Origin: Paralvinella palmiformis
Lineage: Eukaryota > Annelida > Polychaeta > Terebellida > Alvinellidae
NCBI GenBank assembly: GCA_025642065.1
Contig: JAODUP010000580.1
Location: forward strand, 124,001 to 188,000
Direction of reading: 5' to 3'
Length of the DNA: 64,000 bases
The translations under genes and the position numbers were made by a program. Positions 22,902 to 33,638 of the stretch are shown piece by piece. The notes beneath the pieces were generated by a model. It saw only the letters and a list, made by a program, of their open reading frames with translations. It was not told the DNA's origin and did no database searches. Position 1 is the first letter of the stretch. Each line of letters begins with the position of its first letter.

Positions 22902-23130
22902 TGTGTGTGTGTTTGTGAAACTAACTTGTAGCCTTGTTGCACCTGCCGGTCTGGTAAAATATTTTAACACTAGACCTGCATTGCTCACACTAGACTGAAT
23001 GGGCGCAAAAAGTTAAGGTCAGACCTCCATGAAAGTTAACCAAACACCATTCAAATACAGACATTTATTGCATTTTGAGCATAAAAATGGCCTCTCAAGT
23101 GAAAGAAAACCCCCATTAATTTAAAATTTC
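22460..23130. other. Intergenic DNA with (AT)n and (GT)n
   Basis: No gene supported. (AT)n at about 22869-22897 is followed by (GT)n. The rest is plain AT-rich sequence. Confidence 0.5.
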
Positions 23131-23139
23131 AAAGCTTTA

Positions 23140-23990
23140 TTTACGTCAGCAGCTAATCCATCAGAATAATGCAAGCATAAATGGTTGTTAAATTTTTAAG
23201 TATCCGCAGTCTCTGTAAACCTTCATCCTCTGTCATTTCATTGCCATATTCACTATCCAATCCATGTTCATCACCATTGTCATCATCTGTTTCAAAGTTT
23301 GGGATTGCATCCCCCTCTTTCTGGTCTTCATCCTTGATCATGTGACTCCTCAGTCTCTTCCACAGATCCAATTACATGTTCCTATACTCTTCATTATCTC
23401 CAGAAATTCACCACCAGCCACTGGTAGTTCAACTGTCTGAAGTCTAGCCCTCTAAATTTGGCTCAATATCCATGAATCCAGAGCTCCTCTTACCTTTTCT
23501 GCCCTTTAACCGTACTTGGATTGCAGAATCTGGGTCAAACTTATCAACAGTTGGACAGGTCAGCTGAATGGTCATCAGATCATTTAGTGCTGTATTTTAA
23601 AATCAGTTAAGAGATTAATCAACTCATAAAGAACCTATATTAACCTACTTACATGTCTGATGTTACATAGGCAGATTAAATTAAAAGTAGATTTAATTAA
23701 TAAATAAATAAAAGAGCTAAATGTAGTTTATAATATATGGTTCATATTTATGTTGGCTTGCTTCAACTTGCCTTCCATAAAAATAAGTTTTTATCTCATT
23801 CTGTCAAAGCATCGTCAATAATAGCACTGTTTTCAGGTATGTCCTTGAACTTGGTTGTAATAACCTCAACATCACTGTTTCCAAAATAAATCCTATCACT
23901 GTTGTAATGTTATGCCCAAGCAGTAAAATCTGCAATTGTTGTGGTTTCCACAACTCCATATTTGGTGTCAACAAACCTGCCTTTAAATGT
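23140..23990 (-). pseudogene. Unidentified decayed coding sequence, minus strand
   Basis: Three minus-strand stretches have coding character. CTFKGRFVDTKYGVVETTTI and VEVITTKFKDIPENSAIIDD lie at about 23985-23810. LTCPTVDKFDPDSAIQVRLK lies at about 23560-23490. An acidic tail (NFETDDDNGDEHGLDSEYGN, ending at 23153) closes it. Stops interrupt the gaps, and AAAAGGTAAGAGG at about 23495 could be a splice donor. I do not recognise the protein. It may be a transposon-encoded ORF or a decayed gene. Confidence 0.35.
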
Positions 23991-24119
23991 ACATATTATT
24001 TTCTTTGTGTAAAATCCTTTTAAATATCATAATTTTAATATGCGCATAATCGTTCAATAAAATGTCGCATACACGTACGCGTAGTTTGTATCTGGGCAGC
24101 ATTCAATATCCATATATAG

Positions 24120-24230
24120 AATCATCGTGGATATTCGGTACCATCCTACCTTTGGCCAATCAAATGCTGTCATTCATAAGTTGTTTGTGACGTCACGACT
24201 CTTTGTATACAAGCACTGATCATGCGTGCC
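24120..24230. promoter_or_regulatory. Perfect CRE palindrome near a CCAAT-like box
   Basis: TGACGTCA at 24188-24195 is a full cAMP-response-element palindrome, and GGCCAATCAAA lies about 30 bp to its left. The combination resembles a promoter, possibly for the decayed minus-strand sequence at 23140-23990. A single 8-mer is weak evidence. Confidence 0.25.
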
Positions 24231-24239
24231 TATAATATC

Positions 24240-25026
24240 GCATAATTAATTATCCACATAGCTGCCAGATCAAAGTAATCGATGATAAACAAAATGTATT
24301 GCGGCGTTCCTACCCACACAAACAATGTATTTATTAGATGCAAGACAAAAGTGACGGTGTAACCAACCATTAGAGTCAAGGTAATTACTATTGGATAAAT
24401 CTGAAAAAGGATATTTGCCAACAAAGAATTGCTTTAACCACAACGAGTGCAGGTGTAAGCTCACTTTTTCATGCATGGCGTCGTTTTACGCAACTGATCC
24501 GTGGTCAGGATATCGACGAGCAATAACTTTCACCCATTCAGTGTGCATGAAAACCCGGACTTATCGGCAGCTTTTATTGGTTTTATTTATTTGGCAACAT
24601 TCCGGTATAATATCAAAAAGATTAACACAACGCGTGCATATGCACATAGCTATAAGTTAGATATCTTACCAATTTTACGGTGTGATTTGAAAGTTCGTTT
24701 GCGCTTTTTATTTTTTTATTTTTTTTTTGGGGGGGAGGTATCCTGCTTGAGATTTAGTTGAACTTATAATTTCGGTACACTTGGCTCATTCAGTTCTTTT
24801 TTCAAATCGCCACATTTTTACCAAACACACATACTGGGAAAACATGACACAAATTGAAAGAGAAAACCACTGAAATTCCCGCTGACGGTTTTTAGCGTAT
24901 ACAACTTTTGTCTTTGCTTAATAAACAGATGGTGCGCTCGGTTATGTTTCTATTAAAATGGACACTGATACTAGACTGGGCCTGGAAACACTGGTCCTGG
25001 TCGAGCATTAACGTCGCACACACACA

Positions 25027-25071
<45 letters not shown>

Positions 25072-25600
25072 ATTAACGGTCATCATTAAACAAATGACAT
25101 GATTGCTTAAAAATAGAGATTAAAACAAAATCAGCAAATTCTTTGCCTAACCAGAATACACACCAGCGTTTTCTTTATTCATTCTAATAACATATCTGGC
25201 AATGAATGTCAGGACATCTGAAATTAGTGCTATAGAACAGTAGCACACGAACAAACATAGGTGCAACACTTAAATACAATTTAAGATCAAAAGGGGATAC
25301 GACGTTTGTCAGATCTGAGTACGGGTCTGGAATTTCGATATTAGTTACGACAGTAAGCACATCTCCCCTCTAAGTTGTCATAACCTTAGTTTCGAATTGC
25401 GAATTACATTTACGATAAGTAAAACGGTGACTGTTAGTTTCCAATGATAATGGGTAGACCTATAGTTCAAAGGGCTTACTTCGATATAACAGCTGTTGAG
25501 GTTTAAAGTTGTTTAATCGTACTTCCGAAATAACATATTAATTGAGATATAATTATTTAGCATATAAGCTACTGTGCTGTTCTTTAACAATAATGATAAT
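24240..25600. other. Intergenic DNA with an AC/AT microsatellite
   Basis: No gene supported. T- and G-runs occur at 24705-24738, and (AC)n then (AT)n at about 25017-25066. Confidence 0.5.
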
Positions 25601-25665
25601 AACCCACAAGCTTGTTTATTCCCACAGACAGACTGTCCACTGATATAGAGAGAAGAAATGCTACC

Positions 25666-26489
25666 ATGAGTTTATCAGAAATTTGGCGTGACAAAGGTAG
25701 GGATTTCCATAAAAAAGCTGTATTCCTGCAGGAAAAATGGAGAGAACGGACGTATTCAGATGGGTCCGTTAATAATAGTGGGCATCAGAATCAGGTAGCT
25801 TCTATTCCGGAAAACGAGCCATCCATGAGATTTCCTCAACAGGAAAAAGAGTTACTGCAACAAGCTGTCATGTGTTACGAAAAGGCCATCAAAGTAGCCG
25901 GATCTCATTCCGAGCTGGCATCTGCTCACAAGAACTGTGCCGTAGCTCTTCGTGGTTTGTGCGCGTTGGAGGATAATGCAGATGATAAGAGAAGGATGGA
26001 AGAATATATCAAGATTCTGAAACACTTAAGCTGCTCCCTAAACTTTGGCCTGCTTTCATCGTTTTCTGACCAATGGCTTAACCGTTTGCAGAATGAATAT
26101 GTAAGCTGTTTCAGCGGCAGTCTGGAAATATGTTCACAGTTTAATTGTAAATCGAGAATAAAATGGTTAGCTAAAATTAAACGTGTGATCGTCGATGAGT
26201 GCTTTAAATTCAGGTCCCTCACAGAAATATGCGGCACCTATCTGACAACGATAGTCCCTCTCATCGAAAAAAAAGTTTACGGAAGGGCGTTGGCATACAC
26301 ACAAGATTGTTCAATCTTTTTAAAAGAAGCAGATCAGGTGGCTGTTACTTCAAATGACAGGAAGGTTTTGGATGAACTGAAGAGGTCCAATAACGCACTA
26401 AATATTCAAGCATCTGCGATGGTGAAGATTTTAAAAGGTGAGTCAAGCTGGATTTTATTTTAATGTATACGTTTGTTTTAAAAGAATGC

Positions 26490-26523
<34 letters not shown>

Positions 26524-27524
26524 TGTAAATCGGCAAATGATAGCGACGTATTAAGTTGATGAATTTGTTAATCTGGCCAAGATGGCGACGTTTTAATTTG
26601 GCGTATTCTTGGTTCTAAAATTACGGTACTTCATCATTTTATTAATAATATATAGTCCGAAATATCTGTGACAATCCACGAATATTGATTCAAAACACGC
26701 CTTAACGACACACCGACACTTGCAATTTCTTGTAATTCACGCCGTCAGCAAAATACGCTGCCACACGCAGACTTACTGTTTCGTATCCACTTTCAATTGA
26801 GGTCATATTGAGCATATCTGCCTGTAATCCACTTCACATATCACAGTTGGCATTCGTAGATTCTTATTGGACATCATAACAATGGCTGGATAGACTCGGG
26901 GTTATCACAATCCACACGGAAAGCAATGGAAGAAATGTCGGTGTTCAATGACTTTAAATGTTTGATGTGAGGTGCAAATATCGTGCGAATGTTGAGTGTT
27001 CTATTGTAAATGCTATTACGATGGTCCGTGCCAGATTGAAATACACCATATACGAATAGGATATTGCCTAGTGATTTTATATTGTGAAAATGTTGTCAAT
27101 AAATGATTATCACAATTAGATGTTTTAATGCGCCTTTCGAAAGATGAGTATATTTAGACAGTAAATTCCTGGCCAATCACATCCATTGATTCATAATATT
27201 CACGAGGCGTTCTCTGCAACTGGTGTGATATTTACATTATAAACTTAGATACATTACCATGCTTTTGCTTTGGCATAAACATTTGTAATACTAATGACCA
27301 CTGTTCAATTTAATTGTTGCATGTAGATTAATTTTCCTACACAAGCTCGCACAATGGAAAACATTAGTGAGCATTCGACGCGATTTAGGATTGTGTGTTA
27401 TACTGTAAAACCGAACATGTTCGTGATGTTTTAATTTGGCGATTTTTTTTGCCTTCGCCAACTTAATACGATTGTCATTAGTTGCCCCCCCCCCCCCCCC
27501 TCTCTCTCTATCTCTCTCTATATA

Positions 27525-27568
<44 letters not shown>

Positions 27569-27570
27569 CC

Positions 27571-27626
<56 letters not shown>

Positions 27627-27782
27627 CAGAGAGAGATAAATATAAACTGGTTATTTGCAGCTGATGATGTTTTGGAATCCATCAAGAGGTTGGAACAAAT
27701 AAATGAAGATGCACTTTATGAGGTGATAGATTGGTACACTAGAGCAATCCAGATGCTAGAAGATAACGGTGAAAGTAGCTAA
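25666..27782 (+). CDS. Two-exon helical TPR-like protein, 297 aa (short isoform)
   Basis: Coding exons are 25666-26437 and 27661-27782. The donor AAAAG/GTGAGTC and acceptor TTATTTGCAG join in phase 1 (G+CT=Ala, ...KILK-ADDVLES). An acceptor TTATTCCCACAG at 25627 implies an upstream non-coding exon. ATG 25666 has context CTACCATGA and is preceded by a 3-codon overlapping uORF (ATG 25658). The protein opens MSLSEIWRDKGRDFHKKAVF and has helix-rich TPR/MIT-like stretches (LLQQAVMCYEKAIKVAGSHS and ELASAHKNCAVALRGL, about residues 63-105). A long all-helical middle follows, and the last exon contains LEQINEDALYEVIDWYTRAI, again TPR/MIT-like. No signal peptide or membrane span is visible, so it is probably cytosolic. 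Such modules usually mediate protein contacts; the family is not identified. An alternative donor inside the last exon may replace the last four residues with the repeat tail described separately. Confidence 0.75.
26489..26521. repeat. (AT)n microsatellite in intron
   Basis: Pure TA run just after the donor of the TPR-like gene. Confidence 0.95.
26524..27485. mobile_element. MITE-like element with inverted ends inside an intron
   Basis: Left part GCGACGTATTAAGTTGATG ... GACGTTTTAATTTGGCG and the complement of the right part (AATCGTATTAAGTTGGCG ... TCGCCAAATTAAAACATC) share CGTATTAAGTTG and a TTTTAATTTGGCG-type motif in inverted arrangement, about 960 bp apart. Non-coding. The exact ends and any target duplication are unresolved. 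Confidence 0.45.
27485..27640. repeat. Compound microsatellite (C)n, (CT)n, (AC)n, (AT)n
   Basis: A C-run (27485-27500), CT repeats, two (AC)n blocks split by CCCCCAA, then (AT)n and GAGAGA. It lies immediately before the acceptor at 27660 and so displaces a normal polypyrimidine tract. Confidence 0.95.
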
Positions 27783-28267
27783 CATGAACATTCTGTACGT
27801 TGGACTGATTAGGTAGAACTTTCTGTGGTGACATTAAAACACTTAGACACTATATCATTAAGTTATTTTGTATAAATGGTTTTTTTGGGGGTAGAAGAAA
27901 AATGTTTTGAATTAGGGAAGGGTTGGGTTGTTAGTTGCCGGTTCTAAGGTTATTAAACAGTTTTGACTGTACTTATAAGATGATGTAATATATATTCAGC
28001 TTGTTTAAATGAAATACAGAAAGGGTTTTTGAAAATAACAGAAACCCTGTTAAGAATGAGAACGAAATCAAGGAAAACCGATTGAGTTGGGAGGTATTTG
28101 TTATAATAATAATAATAATAATAATAATGTATATTTAATAAAGCGTCCTTACTAACACTGTGCACATAATTTGTAATATAATAATACTCTTTTATCATGT
28201 AAAAAATACTTTTAAATGCATTAAGTTGGTAAAGAATGTTGATGTATTATTCAAATGTGTTTGACAG

Positions 28268-31200
28268 ATGCAAATCGAGCCAATAATTATGATCATCCCG
28301 CCCCAAAAATTTTAAAAACCTCAAAGGAAGGAAAAAAGCAAATAGGGGAAAATAAGGGAAAAAGGAAAAAATTTTTCCTCCCCAGAAAAGAAAAAGGAAA
28401 AAGAAGGAATAAGCAAAAAAGGAAAAGGAATAAACAAGAAATCGGAAAAGAGTATTCCGTACACAGAAATGAATAAACCGGTCACAGAAGAGAATAAGCA
28501 AGGCATAGGAGATAATAAGCAAGAAATCGGAAAGAGTATTCCGTACACAGAAATGAATAAACCGGTCACCGAAGAGAATAAGCAAAACATAGGAGGTAAT
28601 AAACAAGAAATCGGAAAGAGTATTCCGTACACAGAAATGAATAAACCGGTCACAGAAGAGAATAAGCAAGGCATAGGAGATAATAAGCGAGAAATCGGAA
28701 AGAGTATTCCGTACACAGAAATGAATAAACCGGTCACAGAAGAGAATAAGCAAGGCATAGGAGATAATAAGCAAGAAATCAGAAAGAGTATTCCGTACAC
28801 AGAAATGAATAAACCGGTCACCGAAGAGAATAAGCAAAACATAGGAGGTAATAAAGAAGAAATGAAAGATATTCCGTACACAGAAATGAATAAACCGGTC
28901 ACAGAAGAGAATAAGCAAGCATAGGAGATAATAAGCAGAAATCGGAAAGAGTATTCCGTACACAGAAATGAATAAACCGGTCACAGAAGAGAATAAGCAA
29001 GCATAGGAGATAATAACAAGAAATCGGAAAGAGTATTCCGTACACAGAAATGAATAAACCGGTCACAGAAGAGAATAAGCAAAACATAGGAGTAATAACA
29101 GAAATCGGAAAGAGTATTCCGTACACAGAAATGAATAAACCGGTCACAGAAGAGAATAAGCAAGGCATAGGAGATAATAAGCGAGAAATCGGAAAGAGTA
29201 TTCCGTACACAGAAATGAATAAACCGGTCACAGAAGAGAATAAGCAAGGCATAGGAGATAATAACAAGAAATCGGAAAGAGTATTCCGTACACAGAAATG
29301 AATAAACCGGTCACAGAAGAGAATAAGCAAAACATAGGAGTAATAAACAAGAAATCGGAAAGAGTATTCCGTACACAGAAATGAATAAACCGGTCACAGA
29401 AGAGAATAAGCAAGCATAGGAGATAATAAGCAGAAATCGGAAAGAGTATTCCGTACACAGAAATGAATAAACCGGTCACAGAAGAGAATAAGCAAGGCAT
29501 AGGAGATAATAACAAGAAATCGGAAAGAGTATTCCGTACACAGAAATGAATAAACCGGTCACAGAAGAGAATAAGCAAAACATAGGAGTAATAACAGAAA
29601 TCGGAAAGAGTATTCCGTACACAGAAATGAATAAACCGGTCACAGAAGAGAATAAGCAAGGCATAGGAGATAATAAGCAGAAATCGGAAAGAGTATTCCG
29701 TACACAGAAATGAATAAACCGGTCACAGAAGAGAATAAGCAAGCATAGGAGTAATAAGAGAAATCGGAAAGAGTATTCCGTACACAGAAATGAATAAACC
29801 GGTCACAGAAGAGAATAAGCAAGGCATAGGAGATAATAAGCAAGAAATCGGAAAGAGTATTCCGTACACAGAAATGAATAAACCGGTCACGAAGAGAATA
29901 AGCAAAACATAGGAGTAATAAACAAGAAATCGGAAAGAGTATTCCGTACACAGAAATGAATAAACCGGTCACAGAAGAGAATAAGCAAGCATAGGAGTAA
30001 TAACAAAATCGGAAAGAGTATTCCGTACACAGAAATGAATAAACCGGTCACAGAAGAGAATAAGCAAAACATAGGAGGTAATAAAAGAAATCGGAAAGAG
30101 TATTCCGTACACAGAAATGAATAAACCGGTCACAGAAGAGAATAAGCAAGGCATAGGAGATAATAAGCGAAAATCGGAAAGAGTATTCCGTACACAGAAA
30201 TGAATAAACCGGTCACAGAAGAGAATAAGCAAGCATAGGAGTAATAAGAAAAATCGGAAAGAGTATTCCGTACACAGAAATGAATAAACCGGTCACAGAA
30301 GAGAATAAGCAAAACATAGGAGGTAATAAAAGAAATCGGAAAGAGTATTCCGTACACAGAAATGAATAAACCGGTCACAGAAGAGAATAAGCAAGCATAG
30401 GAGTAATAACAAGAAATCGGAAAGAGTATTCCGTACACAGAAATGAATAAACCGGTCACAGAAGAGAATAAGCAAGCATAGGAGTAATAACAAAATCGGA
30501 AAGAGTATTCCGTACACAGAAATGAATAAACCGGTCACAGAAGAGAATAAGCAAAACATAGGAGGTAATAAACAAGAAATCGGAAAGAGTATTCCGTACA
30601 CAGAAATGAATAAACCGGTCACAGAAGAGAATAAGCAAGGCATAGGAGATAATAAGCGAGAAATCGGAAAGAGTATTCCGTACACAGAAATGAATAAACC
30701 GGTCACAGAAGAGAATAAGCAAGGCATAGGAGATAATAAGCGAGAAATCGGAAAGAGTATTCCGTACACAGAAATGAATAAACCGGTCACCGAAGAGAAT
30801 AAGCAAAACATAGGAGGTAATAAACAAGAAATCGGAAAGAGTATTCCGTACACAGAAATGAATAAACCGGTCACAGAAGAGAATAAGCAAGGCATAGGAG
30901 ATAATAAGCGAAAAATCGGAAAGAGTATTCCGTACACAGAAATGAATAAACCGGTCACAGAAGAGAATAAGCAAAACATAGGAGGTAATAAAGAAGAAAT
31001 CGGAAAGAGTATTCCGTACACAGAAATGAATAAACCGGTCACAGAAGAGAATAAGCAAGGCATAGGAGATAATAAGCGAGAAATCGGAAAGAGTATTCCG
31101 TACACAGAAATGAATAAACCGGTCACAGAAGAGAATAAGCAAGGCATAGGAGATAATAAGCGAGAAATCGGAAAGAGTATTCCGTACACAGAAATGAATA

Positions 31201-32093
31201 AACCGGTCACAGAAGAGAATAAGCAAGGCATAGGAGATAATAAGCAAGAAATCGGAAAGAGTATTCCGTACACAGAAATGAATAAACCGGTCACAGAAGA
31301 GAATAAGCAAAACATAGGAGGTAATAAACAAGAAATCGGAAAGAGTATTCCGTACACAGAAATGAATAAACCGGTCACAGAAGAGAATAAGCAAGGCATA
31401 GGAGATAATAAGCGAGAAATCGGAAAGAGTATTCCGTACACAGAAATGAATAAACCGGTCACAGAAGAGAATAAGCAAGGCATAGGAGATAATAAGCAAG
31501 AAATCGGAAAGAGTATTCCGTACACAGAAATGAATAAACCGGTCACCGAAGAGAATAAGCAAAACATAGGAGGTAATAAACAAGAAATCGGAAAGAGTAT
31601 TCCGTACACAGAAATGAATAAACCGGTCACAGAAGAGAATAAGCAAAACATAGGAGGTAATAAACAAGAAATCGGAAAGAGTATTCCGTACACAGAAATG
31701 AATAAACCGGTCACAGAAGAGAATAAGCAAGGCATAGGAGATAATAAGCAAGAAATCGGAAAGAGTATTCCGTACACAGAAATGAATAAACCGGTCACAG
31801 AAGAGAATAAGCAAAACATAGGAGGTAATAAACAAGAAATCGGAAAGAGTATTCCGTACACAGAAATGAATAAACCGGTCACAGAAGAGAATAAGCAAGA
31901 AATCGGAGAGAATACACAATACCTAGGAACGAATAAACTGCTGACAGAAGAGGATAAGCTAGACACAGCAGGTAATAGGCCAGACACAACAGGTAATAAC
32001 CTAGACACAGAAGAGACTAAGCTAGATAAGGATCACAATAGAAAACAGAAAAGAAAGAGAAAGAAGTCTCCGGTAGAGGTAAGAGTACTATGA
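28268..32093 (+). CDS. Lysine-rich exon with 42 x 28-aa tandem repeats (candidate long-isoform tail)
   Basis: A TGTGTTTGACAG acceptor ends at 28267. The exon opens (G)AT-GCA-AAT and encodes about 60 Lys/Arg-rich residues (SKEGKKQIGENKGKRKKFF, EKGKRRNKQKRKRNKQ) with several NLS-like clusters. It then holds 42 units of 84 bp. Each unit translates as MNKPVTEENKQ, then GIGDNK or NIGGNK, then (R/Q)EIGKSIPYTE. After unit 42 come degenerate, repeat-like sequence (TQYLGTNKLLTEEDKLDTAG) and a basic end (RKQKRKRKKSPVEVRVL) with TGA at 32091-32093. GTAGAG/GTAAGAGT at 32078/32079 is a strong donor, so further exons are possible. Frame is intact over units 1-5 (after a one-base A-run excess near 28450) and units 26-42. 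Units 6-25 carry small deletions. The opposite strand is open only because 84 is a multiple of three. The repeat is charged, polar and likely disordered; its function is unknown. Confidence 0.65.
28452..31905 (+). repeat. 84-bp tandem repeat array, 42 units
   Basis: The anchor ATGAATAAACCGGTCAC occurs 42 times, from 28469 to 31866. Units 26-42 are exactly 84 bp apart (30522 to 31866 = 16 x 84). The 21 spacings from unit 5 (28805) to unit 26 (30522) sum to 1717 bp, 47 bp short of 21 x 84, all from deletions. Two main variants (AAGGCATAGGAGATAATAAG and AAAACATAGGAGGTAATAAA) alternate irregularly. A minor CACCGAAGAG variant marks a few units. Confidence 0.95.
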
Positions 32094-32254
32094 TTTACAT
32101 TTAAGAATGATAAAACAACAAAATATTGAATCCAGAACAGGTAGACACAAACATACCGAAAGATCACAGTAAACACAATAAAAGGGACGGGATGTTTAAA
32201 ATATAGTCTTACCATATGACACATGACAGATATGATGGTTTTGGTTTTGTTGTT

Positions 32255-32605
32255 CGGGGAGAATCCCCAGGCTGTCGCTTAATCAGCACAGCCTCTATGT
32301 TGGAGTGGTTGAGAAACCTCCTCCCCCACCACGCACAGGGGAGTAGTACGGAAAGATGGAGCCGAAATACCCCGAGGGTGGTCACTGCCAGAGTGTTTTA
32401 CGTCCTTAGGGGTTTTTTAACGTCCCCCTTTATTTTAAATAATTCAGTGGAGACGGCAGCGCCATTTAAGGTGGTCACCCACCCACGATGTAGTGAGCCG
32501 AGAAATTAATCCCTGGAAAAGTTTCGACCTCTTACGGGGTTCGAACCTGCGACCGTTGGCACCAAGTGCCGGCTGCTTAACCGCTAGGCCACCGGAGCTC
32601 ACTAA
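32255..32605 (-). repeat. tRNA-derived SINE, about 350 bp, minus strand (family C)
   Basis: On the minus strand: CTCCGGTGGCCTAGCGGTTA (A-box TGGCCTAGCGGTTAAG), then CGCAGGTTCGAACCCCG (B-box, 32540-32524), then a body of about 280 bp ending near TGGGGATTCTCCCCGAAC. The tRNA part is very well preserved, with the Leu/Ser-like GGTTAAG arm. The plus-strand frame at 32216-32509 is a by-product. Confidence 0.8.
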
Positions 32606-32609
32606 CAGA

Positions 32610-33593
32610 TATGATACTGGTCATTAATTTATATATAAGAATGGAGATGAAATGTTTTGAACATCCAATCTGTGACCAAATCTTTGGTGAATTGGAACGA
32701 GCCAATTGTGGAACAAATGAGAAACAAAGGAAAGCCAATGGGTAGACCGCTAGATAAATATTTACAATAAGAGAATATCTGTAATAGATGAATACGCTGT
32801 AACGGGGGAATAGGTGTAATAGGATGATACCAATAAACAAAAGATGGTAAAATATAGACAAACTGAGTGCTTGAATTTTGATAAATAAGTAAACAAACAA
32901 ACAAACGACAGCAATGTGTGAAGAGCTGTACATTTTGAAAATGATACTGAATTACCTTGACATTGGACAGGATACACTACGATCTATTTAAGTACCACCG
33001 ACGCAACAATAAGCGCCATTACATTTATTATTAACCGTTATGCTATGTTTTATTTACGAACCTTTATAGGAAAGGTAACCAAAAACTGCTAAATTGTCTA
33101 GTGAATATAATTATTCTGAATTTGTGCCACAGAATTATAGCGTTAAGCATTATAATACGCTTCCGTGAATTATTGAAGATTTTTCCTATTTACAGAAATC
33201 GTTAACGCAAAGATTTAAATCACAGGTATGATTAGCCATTTATCCGTATCACGTCGTGTTGTTAATGTAATTCCGTTAACGGGCATAAATGTTTATCATT
33301 ACTTTTAGTTTATGGCCATTGTGTACATATAATAGGACTATTTATTTATTATTCCAGGTTCGACCAATATAGTGATGGCAAATATTATACAGAGATGGAT
33401 GATATTTTTGTGGCTTTGTTGCGTCAATCATGAACTTGGTGTTAAGTTATTATCTGGCTGAAATTATTAATCTGTACAGTTAGTCATCTAGAAATTAATC
33501 TATGTTCACAGTCGTTCTGATGTTGCCAGGACTTATTGTATGTTTTTCTCCGTCATCCAACCCCACTTTCTTGTTTCAACGTAGTAAATCTGA

Positions 33594-33638
<45 letters not shown>

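Noticed and set aside
28247..32008. Long hydrophobic minus-strand frames across the 84-bp array (up to 571 codons)
   Set aside because: They are open only because the unit length is a multiple of three and the unit lacks stops on that strand. Flanking non-repeat coding sense, splice sites and the lysine-rich continuation are all on the plus strand.
32216..32509. 97-codon plus-strand frame
   Set aside because: Lies in the body of a minus-strand tRNA-derived SINE.
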